Part shown: piece by piece, positions 6,373 through 12,966 of the stretch
Layout: each line of letters begins with the position of its first letter
Numbering within the stretch: position 1 is the stretch's first letter
Assembly: GCA_947175045.1 (NCBI GenBank)
Contig: CAMWLH010000022.1
Span: forward strand, 1-13,068
Source: an uncultured Clostridia bacterium
Lineage (GTDB): Bacteria > Bacillota > Clostridia > Oscillospirales > Ruminococcaceae
Direction: 5' to 3'
Length of the DNA stretch: 13,068 bases
The notes under the pieces: generated by a model
Told to the model about the DNA's origin: nothing
Database searches by the model: none
What the model saw: the letters and a program-made list of their open reading frames with translations, nothing else
Program-made: the position numbers and the translations under genes

Positions 6373-8739
6373 GTGATCACAGAAAAGAATTACAAAAACT
6401 GCGCGGTGGGCGCAAAGGCGGCTAATCTCTTTATAATGCGGGAACACGGCATTAACATACCGCCGTTTTTCTGCGCTTTCGGGGAAGATATCGGAGAGCT
6501 TGAAGCGTTCGCGGAGAACTTTTTCGGCGAGGGCGAGAGGGTCTCCGTGCGCTCCTCCGCCTCTGCCGAGGACGGAAAAAGCACGTCCTTCGCGGGGCAG
6601 TTCCGCACGGAGCTCGACCTTCCCATAAGCGGGATAAAGGCAGCGGCAGAGCGCGTGTGCGCCGTTCCGCAAACCGCGGGATTTGCGGAATACTGCAAAA
6701 TAAACGACGTCGGCTCCGATAAGATAAGAGTATGCGCGATAGTGCAGAAAATGGTTCCCGCGGAGTTTTCGGGAGTGATATTCACCGCAAACCCTCAGGG
6801 GCTGCTGAACGAATCGGTTGTCGTGATCGGCAGGGGAACAGGCGATAATATCGTGGAGGACAAAGCCGATACCACCTCCTATTTTTTCAATAATTCTGAC
6901 GGGCTGTATTACAGCGAGCAAAGCGGCGATTCTCCGCTTATACCCGAGGAAACGCTGAAAGAGCTGATCGGACAGGCTGGGAGGATCAAGGATATTTTCG
7001 GCGCGGAGAATGAATACGATATCGAGTTCGCGATAAAGGACGGTGAGATATTCATTTTGCAGGCGCGTCCCATAACCACGCTCGAGCGGGCGGAACTGCC
7101 CATCATACTCGACAACAGCAATATCGTGGAGAGCTACCCCGGGATAACCCTGCCGCTCACACAGAGCTTTATACGCGAAGCGTATTACCGCGTGTTCCGC
7201 TCCGTGCTGCTAAGGCTGACCCGCGAGCCGAAAACGGTCGGGGAGGCCGACGAAATACTGCGGAATATGGTGGACGCGGCGAACGGCAGGATATACTACC
7301 GCATAAGCAACTGGTATGACGTGATTTTATTCCTGCCGTTCAGCAAAAAGATCATTCCCGTATGGCAGGAAATGCTTGGGGTAAAGAACAAAAACGTGAC
7401 CTCTCACCTCGCGAAAAAAATCGGGTTCGTTACCCATGCCAAGGTGACCCTTTCGTTTATCCGCCTTATCCTCGCCTGCCCTAGGCTGATGGAAAAGCTG
7501 GACGGGGAGTTTAAGGAAATGATAGCCCTGTTTAGGTCGGTCGATCTCAATAAGGCGAGCGGCGCCGAGATACTTGTTCACTACAAAAACGTGCTGGAAA
7601 GGGTCACGGAAAAATGGGATCTGACGCTTGTGAACGATATGTATTCCTTTATATTCACAGGGCTGCTCAAGTCACGGCTTAAGGCGAAAAAAATACCCGA
7701 AGCCGCCGCGGAGGCTAACCGCCTTATCTCCGGGCTTAACGGCATAGAGAGTATGAAGCCCGTGAACGAGCTGATAAAGATAGCGGAGCTTGCCGAGGAG
7801 AGCGGGGAGCTCCCGCGGCTGAAAAGGATAGAGAGCGCCGAGGACTACCGCGCCTATTCCAAAAGCGGGGGCGCGGCTGCGGTCAGGATCGCGGAATACA
7901 TCGAGCTCTACGGCGACAGAAACGCCGAGGAGCTCAAGCTGGAAAGCAGGACGTTCCGCACCGACCCGCAGCTTCTTATAAGAAAGATAGTGCAGTATGC
8001 CGAGGGCGGCATTACCGCGGAAGAAAAACGGAACGGCGCTTCAAAGCCGCCGCGGGGGCTGTGCGGAGCATTCGCGAAAAGGGCGGCTGTGGGGATAAAG
8101 AACCGCGAAAAATCCCGCCTGAACCGCAGCAGACTTTACGGAATGATGCGTGCAATGATGCTGAAAATCGGCGGGGAACTTGCGGCGGCTAAACATATTT
8201 CCGAGCCGCGCGACATTTTCTATCTGGAATACGGCGAGATCGAGCGCTGCGTAAAAAGCGGCGGGAATATGCAGAGTCTTATCGCCGAGCGCCGAGCGCT
8301 GTACGGACGCTTTGAAAGGCTGCCTGCCTATTCGCGCCTTATATTCGCCGATAAGGTGTTCGATAAGGCTCCCAAAAACGTCGGCGGAATGACGGGCGGC
8401 AGCGCGGCGGATATTCTGGAGGGCACTCCCTGCTCGGGCGGAACGGCTCGCGGAGAGGTGCTGGTAGTGGATGATCCCTCCTCCTGCCCCGACGCCGCGG
8501 GGAAAATTCTGGTCGCGAAAATGACCGATCCCGGGTGGGTGTTCCTTATCGTTGGAGCGGCGGGAATAGTCGCGGAAAAGGGCTCGCTGCTCTCCCACAC
8601 AGCCATCATTTCAAGGGAGCTCGGCAAGCCCGCCGTGGTCGGAGTTGAGGGCGCGGCGCGGCTGCTGAAAAACGGGGATATTGTGGAGATCGACGGTATA
8701 AAGGGTAAGATCACCGTAATCGGGAGGAGCAAACCATGA
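6373..8739 (+). CDS. ATP-dependent dikinase, rifampicin-phosphotransferase/PEP-synthase-like, acceptor unknown
   Basis: This 788-residue protein has the N-terminal PPDK-type ATP-grasp domain: GAKAANL (13-19), VRSSASAED (59-67) with SFAGQF, QKMVPAEFSGVIFTANP (125-141), and YDIEFAIKDGEIFILQARPIT (215-235 region). The C-terminal swivelling phosphohistidine domain is at about 684-788, with H742 in SLLSHTAIISRE. Between them lie about 440 residues that I cannot assign, rich in charged helices. There is no PEP/pyruvate-binding TIM barrel after the histidine domain, so this is not a normal PEP synthase or PPDK. The order ATP domain - acceptor region - His domain is that of rifampicin phosphotransferases, which turn ATP and an alcohol into AMP, Pi and a phosphoester. 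The start is GTG at 6373 behind GGAAAGG; the stop overlaps the next gene. A hydroxyl-bearing lipid or precursor is a reasonable but unproven acceptor; drug inactivation is an alternative. Confidence 0.85.
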   Translation: MITEKNYKNCAVGAKAANLFIMREHGINIPPFFCAFGEDIGELEAFAENFFGEGERVSVRSSASAEDGKSTSFAGQFRTELDLPISGIKAAAERVCAVPQTAGFAEYCKINDVGSDKIRVCAIVQKMVPAEFSGVIFTANPQGLLNESVVVIGRGTGDNIVEDKADTTSYFFNNSDGLYYSEQSGDSPLIPEETLKELIGQAGRIKDIFGAENEYDIEFAIKDGEIFILQARPITTLERAELPIILDNSNIVESYPGITLPLTQSFIREAYYRVFRSVLLRLTREPKTVGEADEILRNMVDAANGRIYYRISNWYDVILFLPFSKKIIPVWQEMLGVKNKNVTSHLAKKIGFVTHAKVTLSFIRLILACPRLMEKLDGEFKEMIALFRSVDLNKASGAEILVHYKNVLERVTEKWDLTLVNDMYSFIFTGLLKSRLKAKKIPEAAAEANRLISGLNGIESMKPVNELIKIAELAEESGELPRLKRIESAEDYRAYSKSGGAAAVRIAEYIELYGDRNAEELKLESRTFRTDPQLLIRKIVQYAEGGITAEEKRNGASKPPRGLCGAFAKRAAVGIKNREKSRLNRSRLYGMMRAMMLKIGGELAAAKHISEPRDIFYLEYGEIERCVKSGGNMQSLIAERRALYGRFERLPAYSRLIFADKVFDKAPKNVGGMTGGSAADILEGTPCSGGTARGEVLVVDDPSSCPDAAGKILVAKMTDPGWVFLIVGAAGIVAEKGSLLSHTAIISRELGKPAVVGVEGAARLLKNGDIVEIDGIKGKITVIGRSKP

Positions 8740-10160
8740 AAAGCATATGCGAATACCTTGAAGAGGACAGGGAAAAGTGGAGCGATCTCCCCTATATCAC
8801 GGTAAAGAAAAACGGCAGCTTTGTTTCGCGCACCTTTGGCGAAACCATAGACGACGTGCAGGCGCTCGCGCGGGCGCTTATAAGCGAGGGCGTCAGCGGG
8901 AATGTTATGCTGTATTCCCGCAACAGCTACGAGTGGACTGTCGCAGACCTTGCGGTAATGGGGTATGTGGGAGTATGCGTACCGATAGACAGCGAGTGGA
9001 CGGCTTTTGATATCTCCAACACGCTTTCGGTGATAGAAGTGAATACGATTTTGTATGAACGTGAAAAGCAAAGCGTTATCGACGGCGTTCGGGAGAAATA
9101 TCCCGCAATACGCTGTCTGTGCACGGACAGCTTTCCCGAGCTTATGGAACGCGGGCGGGCAAGCGGCGTTGAGCTTACAGGCAAAAGAGATATGAGCAAG
9201 ACCGCTATGATACTGTTCACCTCGGGGACAACCAACCGCCCCAAGGCGATACCGCTGACGCAGGCTAATCTGCTGCACAATTGGGACGCTCTTTTCGCGA
9301 GAACCCCGATGACCACCGCCGACAGCTCCTATATTTTCCTGCCGCTGAATCATGTTTACGCGGGGGTGGCGAACTTCCTCTACACCATAATTTCGGGAAT
9401 GAGGATATATTTATGCTCCGACCGCGGGAAAATGCTCGAAGAAATGTTGGAGATACGCCCCACCATAGTCTGCACCGTGCCGCTTATTCTCAACAGAATT
9501 TACGCGGCGGCGGACGAGCGCGTTATGGAAATGCTGCGCGGTATCCGCTTTCTGTACTGCGGCGGCAGCTTTACCGATCCCGAAATAAAAAAATTTTTTA
9601 TCGACAACGGCGTAAAGCTGCTGGAGGCATACGGCACCACCGAGACCTCCTCCGTGATAGCCCTGTCGAAGCCCGACGATGATAATACCGAGTGCAACGG
9701 GGTTATTCTTGACGGTCTGGACGTTCGGATAATTGACCCCGACGCCGACGGAGTGGGCGAGATAATAGTAGGCGGCGGCAGCGTTTCGGCGGGGTATATA
9801 TCCCGCAGCGACAAATACAGCGAGTTTGACAGCAACGGCTTTTACCACACCGGCGACCTCGGGTATATCGACGGCGAACGGCGGCTTTTCCTGAAAGGCA
9901 GGAAGAAGCGAATGATAATCACGGCTAACGGTAAAAACGTTTATGTGGACGAGCTGGAAAAGCTCATTACGGAAAACCCCGCGGTGAAATCCGCCGCCGT
10001 TTTTGAGGAGGATTTCCACCCCGCCGCCCGCATATACACCGATCTCAGCGAAGCCGAAGCGCGCGGGTATATCGACAGGATCAATGAAAGCCTGCCGAAA
10101 TTCAAAAGGATAAAAAATCTGTACGTCAAGTCGGAATCGCTCGGAGGACGTTTGAAATGA
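8736..10160 (+). CDS. AMP-forming acyl ligase (acyl-CoA/acyl-ACP synthetase-like)
   Basis: Adenylate-forming enzymes of this superfamily activate a carboxylic acid with ATP and pass it to CoA, a carrier protein or another acceptor. Visible motifs are the phosphate loop FTSGTTNRPK (161-170), AYGTTET (298-304), FYHTGD (369-374) and the hinge region GRKKRMIITANGKNV (388-402). The protein has 474 residues, shorter than the roughly 550 of FadD-type ligases. It ends in ESLGGRLK, where the usual PxTxxGKxxR motif has its catalytic lysine; here the aligned residue seems to be R472 and the chain stops two residues later. A long-chain acyl substrate fits the region and the fatty-acid-ligase-like core, but is inferred. 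The start (ATGA overlap with the dikinase stop) follows GGGAGGAGC; the stop overlaps the next gene in the same way. Confidence 0.88.
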   Translation: MKSICEYLEEDREKWSDLPYITVKKNGSFVSRTFGETIDDVQALARALISEGVSGNVMLYSRNSYEWTVADLAVMGYVGVCVPIDSEWTAFDISNTLSVIEVNTILYEREKQSVIDGVREKYPAIRCLCTDSFPELMERGRASGVELTGKRDMSKTAMILFTSGTTNRPKAIPLTQANLLHNWDALFARTPMTTADSSYIFLPLNHVYAGVANFLYTIISGMRIYLCSDRGKMLEEMLEIRPTIVCTVPLILNRIYAAADERVMEMLRGIRFLYCGGSFTDPEIKKFFIDNGVKLLEAYGTTETSSVIALSKPDDDNTECNGVILDGLDVRIIDPDADGVGEIIVGGGSVSAGYISRSDKYSEFDSNGFYHTGDLGYIDGERRLFLKGRKKRMIITANGKNVYVDELEKLITENPAVKSAAVFEEDFHPAARIYTDLSEAEARGYIDRINESLPKFKRIKNLYVKSESLGGRLK

Positions 10161-11233
10161 ATCTTAAAGCGGTCGTTTTTAAATCGGACAACACAAAATG
10201 CGTGAGGGATTTTCTGGCGCTGCCGAAGCGGCTGTACTCCCCGAAAGAGCTTATGCAGAACGCGGCGGACGAAGCCGCGCTGCTTAACGGAACACATACC
10301 CTAAGCCATTACTTTACGGTGACCCCGATACTGGTCTACCGCGGAGAAAGGGCTGTGAGCCGCGCTGTCGTGACCCTCTACCCCAACGCCGCCTATATCG
10401 GATTTTTTGAGAGCGAAGACGACAGCGCTGCCGCAAGGCTGCTCTTTGACACCGCCGCCGAGGTCGCGCGGAGCAATTCGATGACCGAAATAACAGGTCC
10501 CGTTGACTGCTCGTTCTGGATAAAATACCGCTTGAAAACCGACAAGTTCGGCAGCCCCTACACGGGAGAGCCGTATAACAAAAGCTATTACGCCAAGCTA
10601 TGGGAGGAAAGCGGGTTTACCGTCTGCCGGAAATATTCCTCAAACCATTATACCGTTGTTGAAAGCGACGAGGGCTGCGAAAAATACGCCGAAAGGCTCA
10701 CCCGAAAGCTGGACACGGGCTATGAAATAAAAAGCCCCCTCCCGGAGGATTTTGACAAGACCCTGCGCGAGGTCTACTCGCTTATGATCGAACTTTACAG
10801 CGACTTCCCTACATACTCGAGGATAACCGAAAGCGAGTTTTGCGCCATGTTCGGCTATCTAAGATCAATTTTGAATTACAGCATGGTAAAAATGGCTTAC
10901 TATGATAAAAAAGCAGTGGGATTTTTTATTTCCGTTCCGAACTACGGGAGCTGCGTTTACGGCAGGCTCTACCCGTGGAAGCTGCTGAAAATTCTCGCCG
11001 AAAAAAAGAAGCCGCGCTCCTATATTATGCTTTATATGGGAGTGGATCAGCAGCACCGCGGTCTTGGCAAAGCTCTGGCGGAAGCCGTCCGCAGGGAGCT
11101 TAAAGCGCAGCGCGTTCCGTCCGTGGGAGCTCTTATACGCAGCGGCAACTGCAATAAGGACTATATGGAGCAGCTAAGGGATTATGAATATGAGTATGTA
11201 CTTTTAAATAAAAAGCTGTATCGCGAACAGTAA
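10157..11233 (+). CDS. GNAT-fold N-acyltransferase-like protein with N-terminal extension
   Basis: The C-terminal half carries a GNAT acyl-CoA-binding signature, MGVDQQHRGLGKALAEA (294-310), containing the Q-x2-G-x-G loop after a beta-strand (YIMLYMGV). The 358-residue protein is about twice the size of a simple GNAT enzyme. The N-terminal half includes ITGPVDCSFWIKY (112-124) and GEPYNKSYYAKLWEESGF (137-154), a pattern I associate with large two-part GNAT-like proteins of the YghO type, whose role is not established. No signal peptide or membrane segment is evident. It starts with an ATGA overlap behind GGAGG that itself lies in the last codons of the acyl ligase gene, so the two are probably translationally coupled. 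Coupling suggests that the ligase supplies an acyl group which this protein transfers; this is inference. It is the last gene before the shared terminator. Confidence 0.75.
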   Translation: MNLKAVVFKSDNTKCVRDFLALPKRLYSPKELMQNAADEAALLNGTHTLSHYFTVTPILVYRGERAVSRAVVTLYPNAAYIGFFESEDDSAAARLLFDTAAEVARSNSMTEITGPVDCSFWIKYRLKTDKFGSPYTGEPYNKSYYAKLWEESGFTVCRKYSSNHYTVVESDEGCEKYAERLTRKLDTGYEIKSPLPEDFDKTLREVYSLMIELYSDFPTYSRITESEFCAMFGYLRSILNYSMVKMAYYDKKAVGFFISVPNYGSCVYGRLYPWKLLKILAEKKKPRSYIMLYMGVDQQHRGLGKALAEAVRRELKAQRVPSVGALIRSGNCNKDYMEQLRDYEYEYVLLNKKLYREQ

Positions 11234-11236
11234 AAA

Positions 11237-11262
11237 TGCCCCCGCCGATCTCGGCGGGGGCA
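11237..11262. terminator. Bidirectional intrinsic terminator
   Basis: TGCCCCCGCCGA (11237-11248) and TCGGCGGGGGCA (11251-11262) form a perfect 12-bp GC-rich inverted repeat in the 37-base gap between two convergent genes. Read on the minus strand it is followed directly by TTTTTA, a good terminator for the ribosomal operon. On the plus strand it is followed by GGCTTTAATT, a weaker tail, and would end the lipid locus. Confidence 0.88.
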
Positions 11263-11270
11263 GGCTTTAA

Positions 11271-11519
11271 TTAGTCAGCTACATAAGGAATGAGCGCAAT
11301 CTGTCTTGCTCTCTTGATAGCTACCGTAAGCTCTCTTTGATGATAAGCGCAGCAGCCCGTAACGCGGCGGGGAAGGATCTTCGCGCGCTCGGTCATGCAC
11401 TTCTTGAGCTTAGCAATGTCTTTGTAATCAATAAATTCAACTCTGTCCGCGCAAAACTGGCATACCTTTTTTCTGGCACGCTTTACGGGACGAGCAGCTC
11501 TGTCAAACTTTTCAGCCAT
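11271..11519 (-). CDS. rpsR: Ribosomal protein bS18, zinc-type (four cysteines)
   Basis: bS18 pairs with bS6 on the platform of the 30S subunit. The 82-residue sequence is a full-length S18, with [20 protein letters not shown] and the C-terminal block [20 protein letters not shown]. Cysteines at VCQFC, KKCMTE and TGCC give the C+ (probably zinc-binding) form of the protein. The ATG at 11519 follows AAGGAGG. It is the last gene of rpsF-ssb-rpsR and ends at the shared terminator. The 134-base gap upstream carries a notable inverted repeat. Confidence 0.97.
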   Translation of the reverse strand: MAEKFDRAARPVKRARKKVCQFCADRVEFIDYKDIAKLKKCMTERAKILPRRVTGCCAYHQRELTVAIKRARQIALIPYVAD

Positions 11520-11540
11520 GATACTGAACCTCCTTATTAA

Positions 11541-11610
11541 GAAATTTTTTGCGACCCGCCCGCAAAAACTCCGCTTCGCTCCGTTTTCACAGGCTCTCGC
11601 AAAAAATTTC
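11541..11610 (-). repeat. 70-bp inverted-repeat element between ssb and rpsR
   Basis: GAAATTTTTTGCGA (11541-11554) and TCGCAAAAAATTTC (11597-11610) are a perfect 14-bp inverted repeat enclosing 42 bases. Inside, on the mRNA strand, AAAAC-GGA-GC-GAA-GC-GGA-GTTTT can form a second small hairpin with a symmetric GGA/GGA internal loop. The outer stem ends just six bases before the rpsR ribosome binding site. It could be a translational or transcriptional control structure for rpsR, an RNA-processing site, or a small palindromic repeat element inserted in the operon. Only the symmetry is seen; the role is not known. Confidence 0.6.
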
Positions 11611-11653
11611 CTGCGTGGTCGAAGCGTTGCTCTATACGAGCGTCTTTACTTGT

Positions 11654-12106
11654 TCAGAATGGGTAATCGTCATCGGAATCCGCCGCCGAGAAATCGGACG
11701 CGGAAGCCTGCGGAGAACCCGCCTGCTGAGGCGGCTCGGGTGGCGGCGGCGCAGAATAGCCGTCGCTGTAAGCGCCCTGCTGCGATTTAGGCTCTCCTGT
11801 AAAAGACAGCCTGTCCGCGGATATTTCATACCATGTGGAGGGATTTCCGTTCTTATCGGTGTACTGTCTTGTGGTCATTTCGCCCTCCACAAGGATCATA
11901 CGTCCCTTATGAAAGTACTTGGTCACGAACTCCGCCTGCTGACGCCATGCGACTACATTAAAAAAGTCGGATTTCCTTTCCTCTCCCTTGGTCTGAAAAC
12001 GTCTGTCTACCGCGATACGGAACGAGCAAACGCTGACCCCCTGGGGAGTGGTCTTTAACTCAAGGTCGTTTACGATACGACCCATCATGATCACCTTATT
12101 GTACAT
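11654..12106 (-). CDS. ssb: Single-stranded DNA-binding protein
   Basis: SSB coats single-stranded DNA during replication and repair. The 150-residue protein has an N-terminal OB fold of about 105 residues (MYNKVIMMGRIVNDLELK, FRIAVDRRFQTK, FFNVVAWRQQAEFV, GRMILVEGEMTTRQY), then a Pro/Gln/Ser/Ala-rich flexible linker, and the acidic tip DDDYPF that docks partner proteins. The ATG follows AGGAGGT at 12115-12120. It is the middle gene of the rpsF-ssb-rpsR operon, the usual place of the housekeeping ssb in Firmicutes. Confidence 0.97.
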   Translation of the reverse strand: MYNKVIMMGRIVNDLELKTTPQGVSVCSFRIAVDRRFQTKGEERKSDFFNVVAWRQQAEFVTKYFHKGRMILVEGEMTTRQYTDKNGNPSTWYEISADRLSFTGEPKSQQGAYSDGYSAPPPPEPPQQAGSPQASASDFSAADSDDDYPF

Positions 12107-12159
12107 GAAGTTTACCTCCTGTTATGTCACGCCGACCCACAGCTTTCACGACGGTATCG

Positions 12160-12180
12160 GATAAAGCCCTCGGCTTTATC
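12160..12180 (-). repeat. Hairpin at the rpsF stop codon
   Basis: GATAAAGCC (12160-12168) and GGCTTTATC (12172-12180) form a perfect 9-bp stem with a three-base loop that includes two bases of the rpsF stop codon (12179-12181). No T-run follows on the mRNA strand, so full termination is unlikely. It may slow RNA decay or set the ratio of S6 to SSB output. Confidence 0.5.
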
Positions 12181-12484
12181 AGTGCTTGCCTTCCTGAGCA
12201 AGAACTACAAGGAAACGCAGAACGCCGTCCGTAATGTTCAGCACGCGCTCCAGCTCCGCAGGGAAATCGGGCTGAGACTCGAAGTGGAAGAGCACATAGT
12301 AGCCCTCGGACTCATAGTTGATCTCGTATGCGCGCTTTCTCTTTCCCCATTCGTCAACGTCGGCAAGAGTGCCGTTCGCCTTGATAAGGTCAGTAAACTT
12401 GGCGGTAAGAGCCTTGATCTGCTCCTCGTCCTTTTTCAAAGAAAAAACAACGACTGCCTCATACTTTTCTGCTAATTTTGCCAT
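12179..12484 (-). CDS. rpsF: Ribosomal protein bS6
   Basis: bS6 binds bS18 and 16S rRNA on the 30S platform. The 101-residue protein has the typical beginning KYEAVVVFSLKKDEEQIKAL, the central DVDEWGKRKRAYEINYESEGYYVLFHF and LERVLNITDGVLRFLVV. The open frame on this strand runs upstream to 12901, but that extension crosses the promoter and the ferredoxin gene; the start is the ATG at 12484 behind a strong TAAGGAGGT (12492-12500). It is the first gene of the operon with ssb and rpsR. Confidence 0.97.
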   Translation of the reverse strand: MAKLAEKYEAVVVFSLKKDEEQIKALTAKFTDLIKANGTLADVDEWGKRKRAYEINYESEGYYVLFHFESQPDFPAELERVLNITDGVLRFLVVLAQEGKH

Positions 12485-12556
12485 TTTAAGCACCTCCTTA
12501 TGGATATATATCCCGCGCTTACGCGCGAGAAAGGAATAAGGCTTTTTTGCCTTAAC
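12485..12556 (-). promoter_or_regulatory. Structured rpsF leader, candidate S6:S18 autoregulation site
   Basis: The predicted leader is about 70 bases long. It has two hairpins on the mRNA strand: TAAGGC/GCCTTA with an A6 loop at its very 5' end (12537-12554), and CTCGCGC/GCGCGGG closed by a GTAA (GNRA-class) loop (12512-12529) a dozen bases before the ribosome site. Many bacteria regulate this operon by S6:S18 binding to the rpsF leader. Whether these stems match that conserved motif could not be shown by eye. Confidence 0.4.
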
Positions 12557-12562
12557 TACATA

Positions 12563-12591
12563 ATTATAACAAATCCAACACGGATTGTCAA
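12563..12591 (-). promoter_or_regulatory. sigma-A promoter of the rpsF-ssb-rpsR operon
   Basis: On the minus strand TTGACA (12586-12591) and TATAAT (12563-12568) are exactly 17 bases apart, a perfect consensus. Transcription would begin near 12556, giving the structured leader described for rpsF. Confidence 0.92.
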
Positions 12592-12659
12592 GGGGGTTGC
12601 AAAACTTTTTTCGCCGTTTCGCGACAGATGTCACAGTCTTTTTGGGAATTTTGGGTGAA

Positions 12660-12682
12660 TATTGCGCCGTGCCGTGGCAATA
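12660..12682. repeat. Short inverted repeat upstream of the ferredoxin gene
   Basis: TATTGC (12660-12665) and GCAATA (12677-12682) flank 11 bases containing GCCGTGCCGTG. It lies about 45 bases before the ferredoxin start, where an operator could sit, but six-base arms are weak evidence. I could not find a convincing -35/-10 pair for this gene. Confidence 0.2.
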
Positions 12683-12728
12683 ATAGGGCTGAAGCGAAAA
12701 ACGCTGTAATAAAAAGGAGGAAAAGGAT

Positions 12729-12914
12729 ATGAAAGTAGTGGTTGACAGAGACGGCTGCATAGGCTGCGGAGTTTGCGCGGAGGAATGTCCCGAGGTGTTT
12801 AGAATAGCGGACGACGGACTGTCGGAGGTGTGCGGTGAGGTCACCGCCGAAAACTCCGACAGCGTGTTATCGGCGGCAAAAAGCTGCCCCGTAGAGGTCA
12901 TAAAGGTTGACTGA
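12729..12914 (+). CDS. Small [4Fe-4S] ferredoxin
   Basis: This 61-residue protein is a single-cluster ferredoxin, a soluble low-potential electron carrier. Ligands are read as C10, C13 and C16 in CIGCGVC and C53 in SCPVEV near the C-terminus. Two further cysteines, C20 (ECP) and C35 (SEVCGE), sit where one-cluster ferredoxins of the Thermotoga type have a disulfide, so they may pair with each other; this is inference. There is no second CxxCxxC motif. The ATG follows AAAAAGGAGG. The gene stands alone, divergent from rpsF, with its own terminator; the redox partner cannot be told from the context. Confidence 0.93.
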   Translation: MKVVVDRDGCIGCGVCAEECPEVFRIADDGLSEVCGEVTAENSDSVLSAAKSCPVEVIKVD

Positions 12915-12931
12915 CAGCTTCAAGATCATAC

Positions 12932-12966
12932 AAAACTATCCGCGGACGGGTGCCGCGGATAGTTTT
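12932..12966 (+). terminator. Intrinsic terminator after the ferredoxin gene
   Basis: AAAACTATCCGCGG (12932-12945) and CCGCGGATAGTTTT (12953-12966) form a perfect 14-bp stem with a seven-base loop, 17 bases after the ferredoxin stop. The T tract is the 3' end of the stem and continues as TATAT. The symmetry means it could also act on transcripts arriving from the right. Confidence 0.9.

Noticed and set aside
8328..9353. A 341-codon minus-strand frame across the dikinase/ligase junction
   Set aside because: It runs antisense to two well-supported genes and spans their junction; no domain or ribosome site seen.
12660..12684. A promoter for the ferredoxin using the AATAAT at 12679 as -10 box
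   Set aside because: The nearest TTG-type -35 box (12651) is 22 bases away, too far for a normal promoter.
12485..12901. Upstream extension of the rpsF frame to give a 240-residue protein
   Set aside because: The extension crosses the operon promoter and the antisense ferredoxin gene; the ATG at 12484 with a strong ribosome site gives a standard S6.
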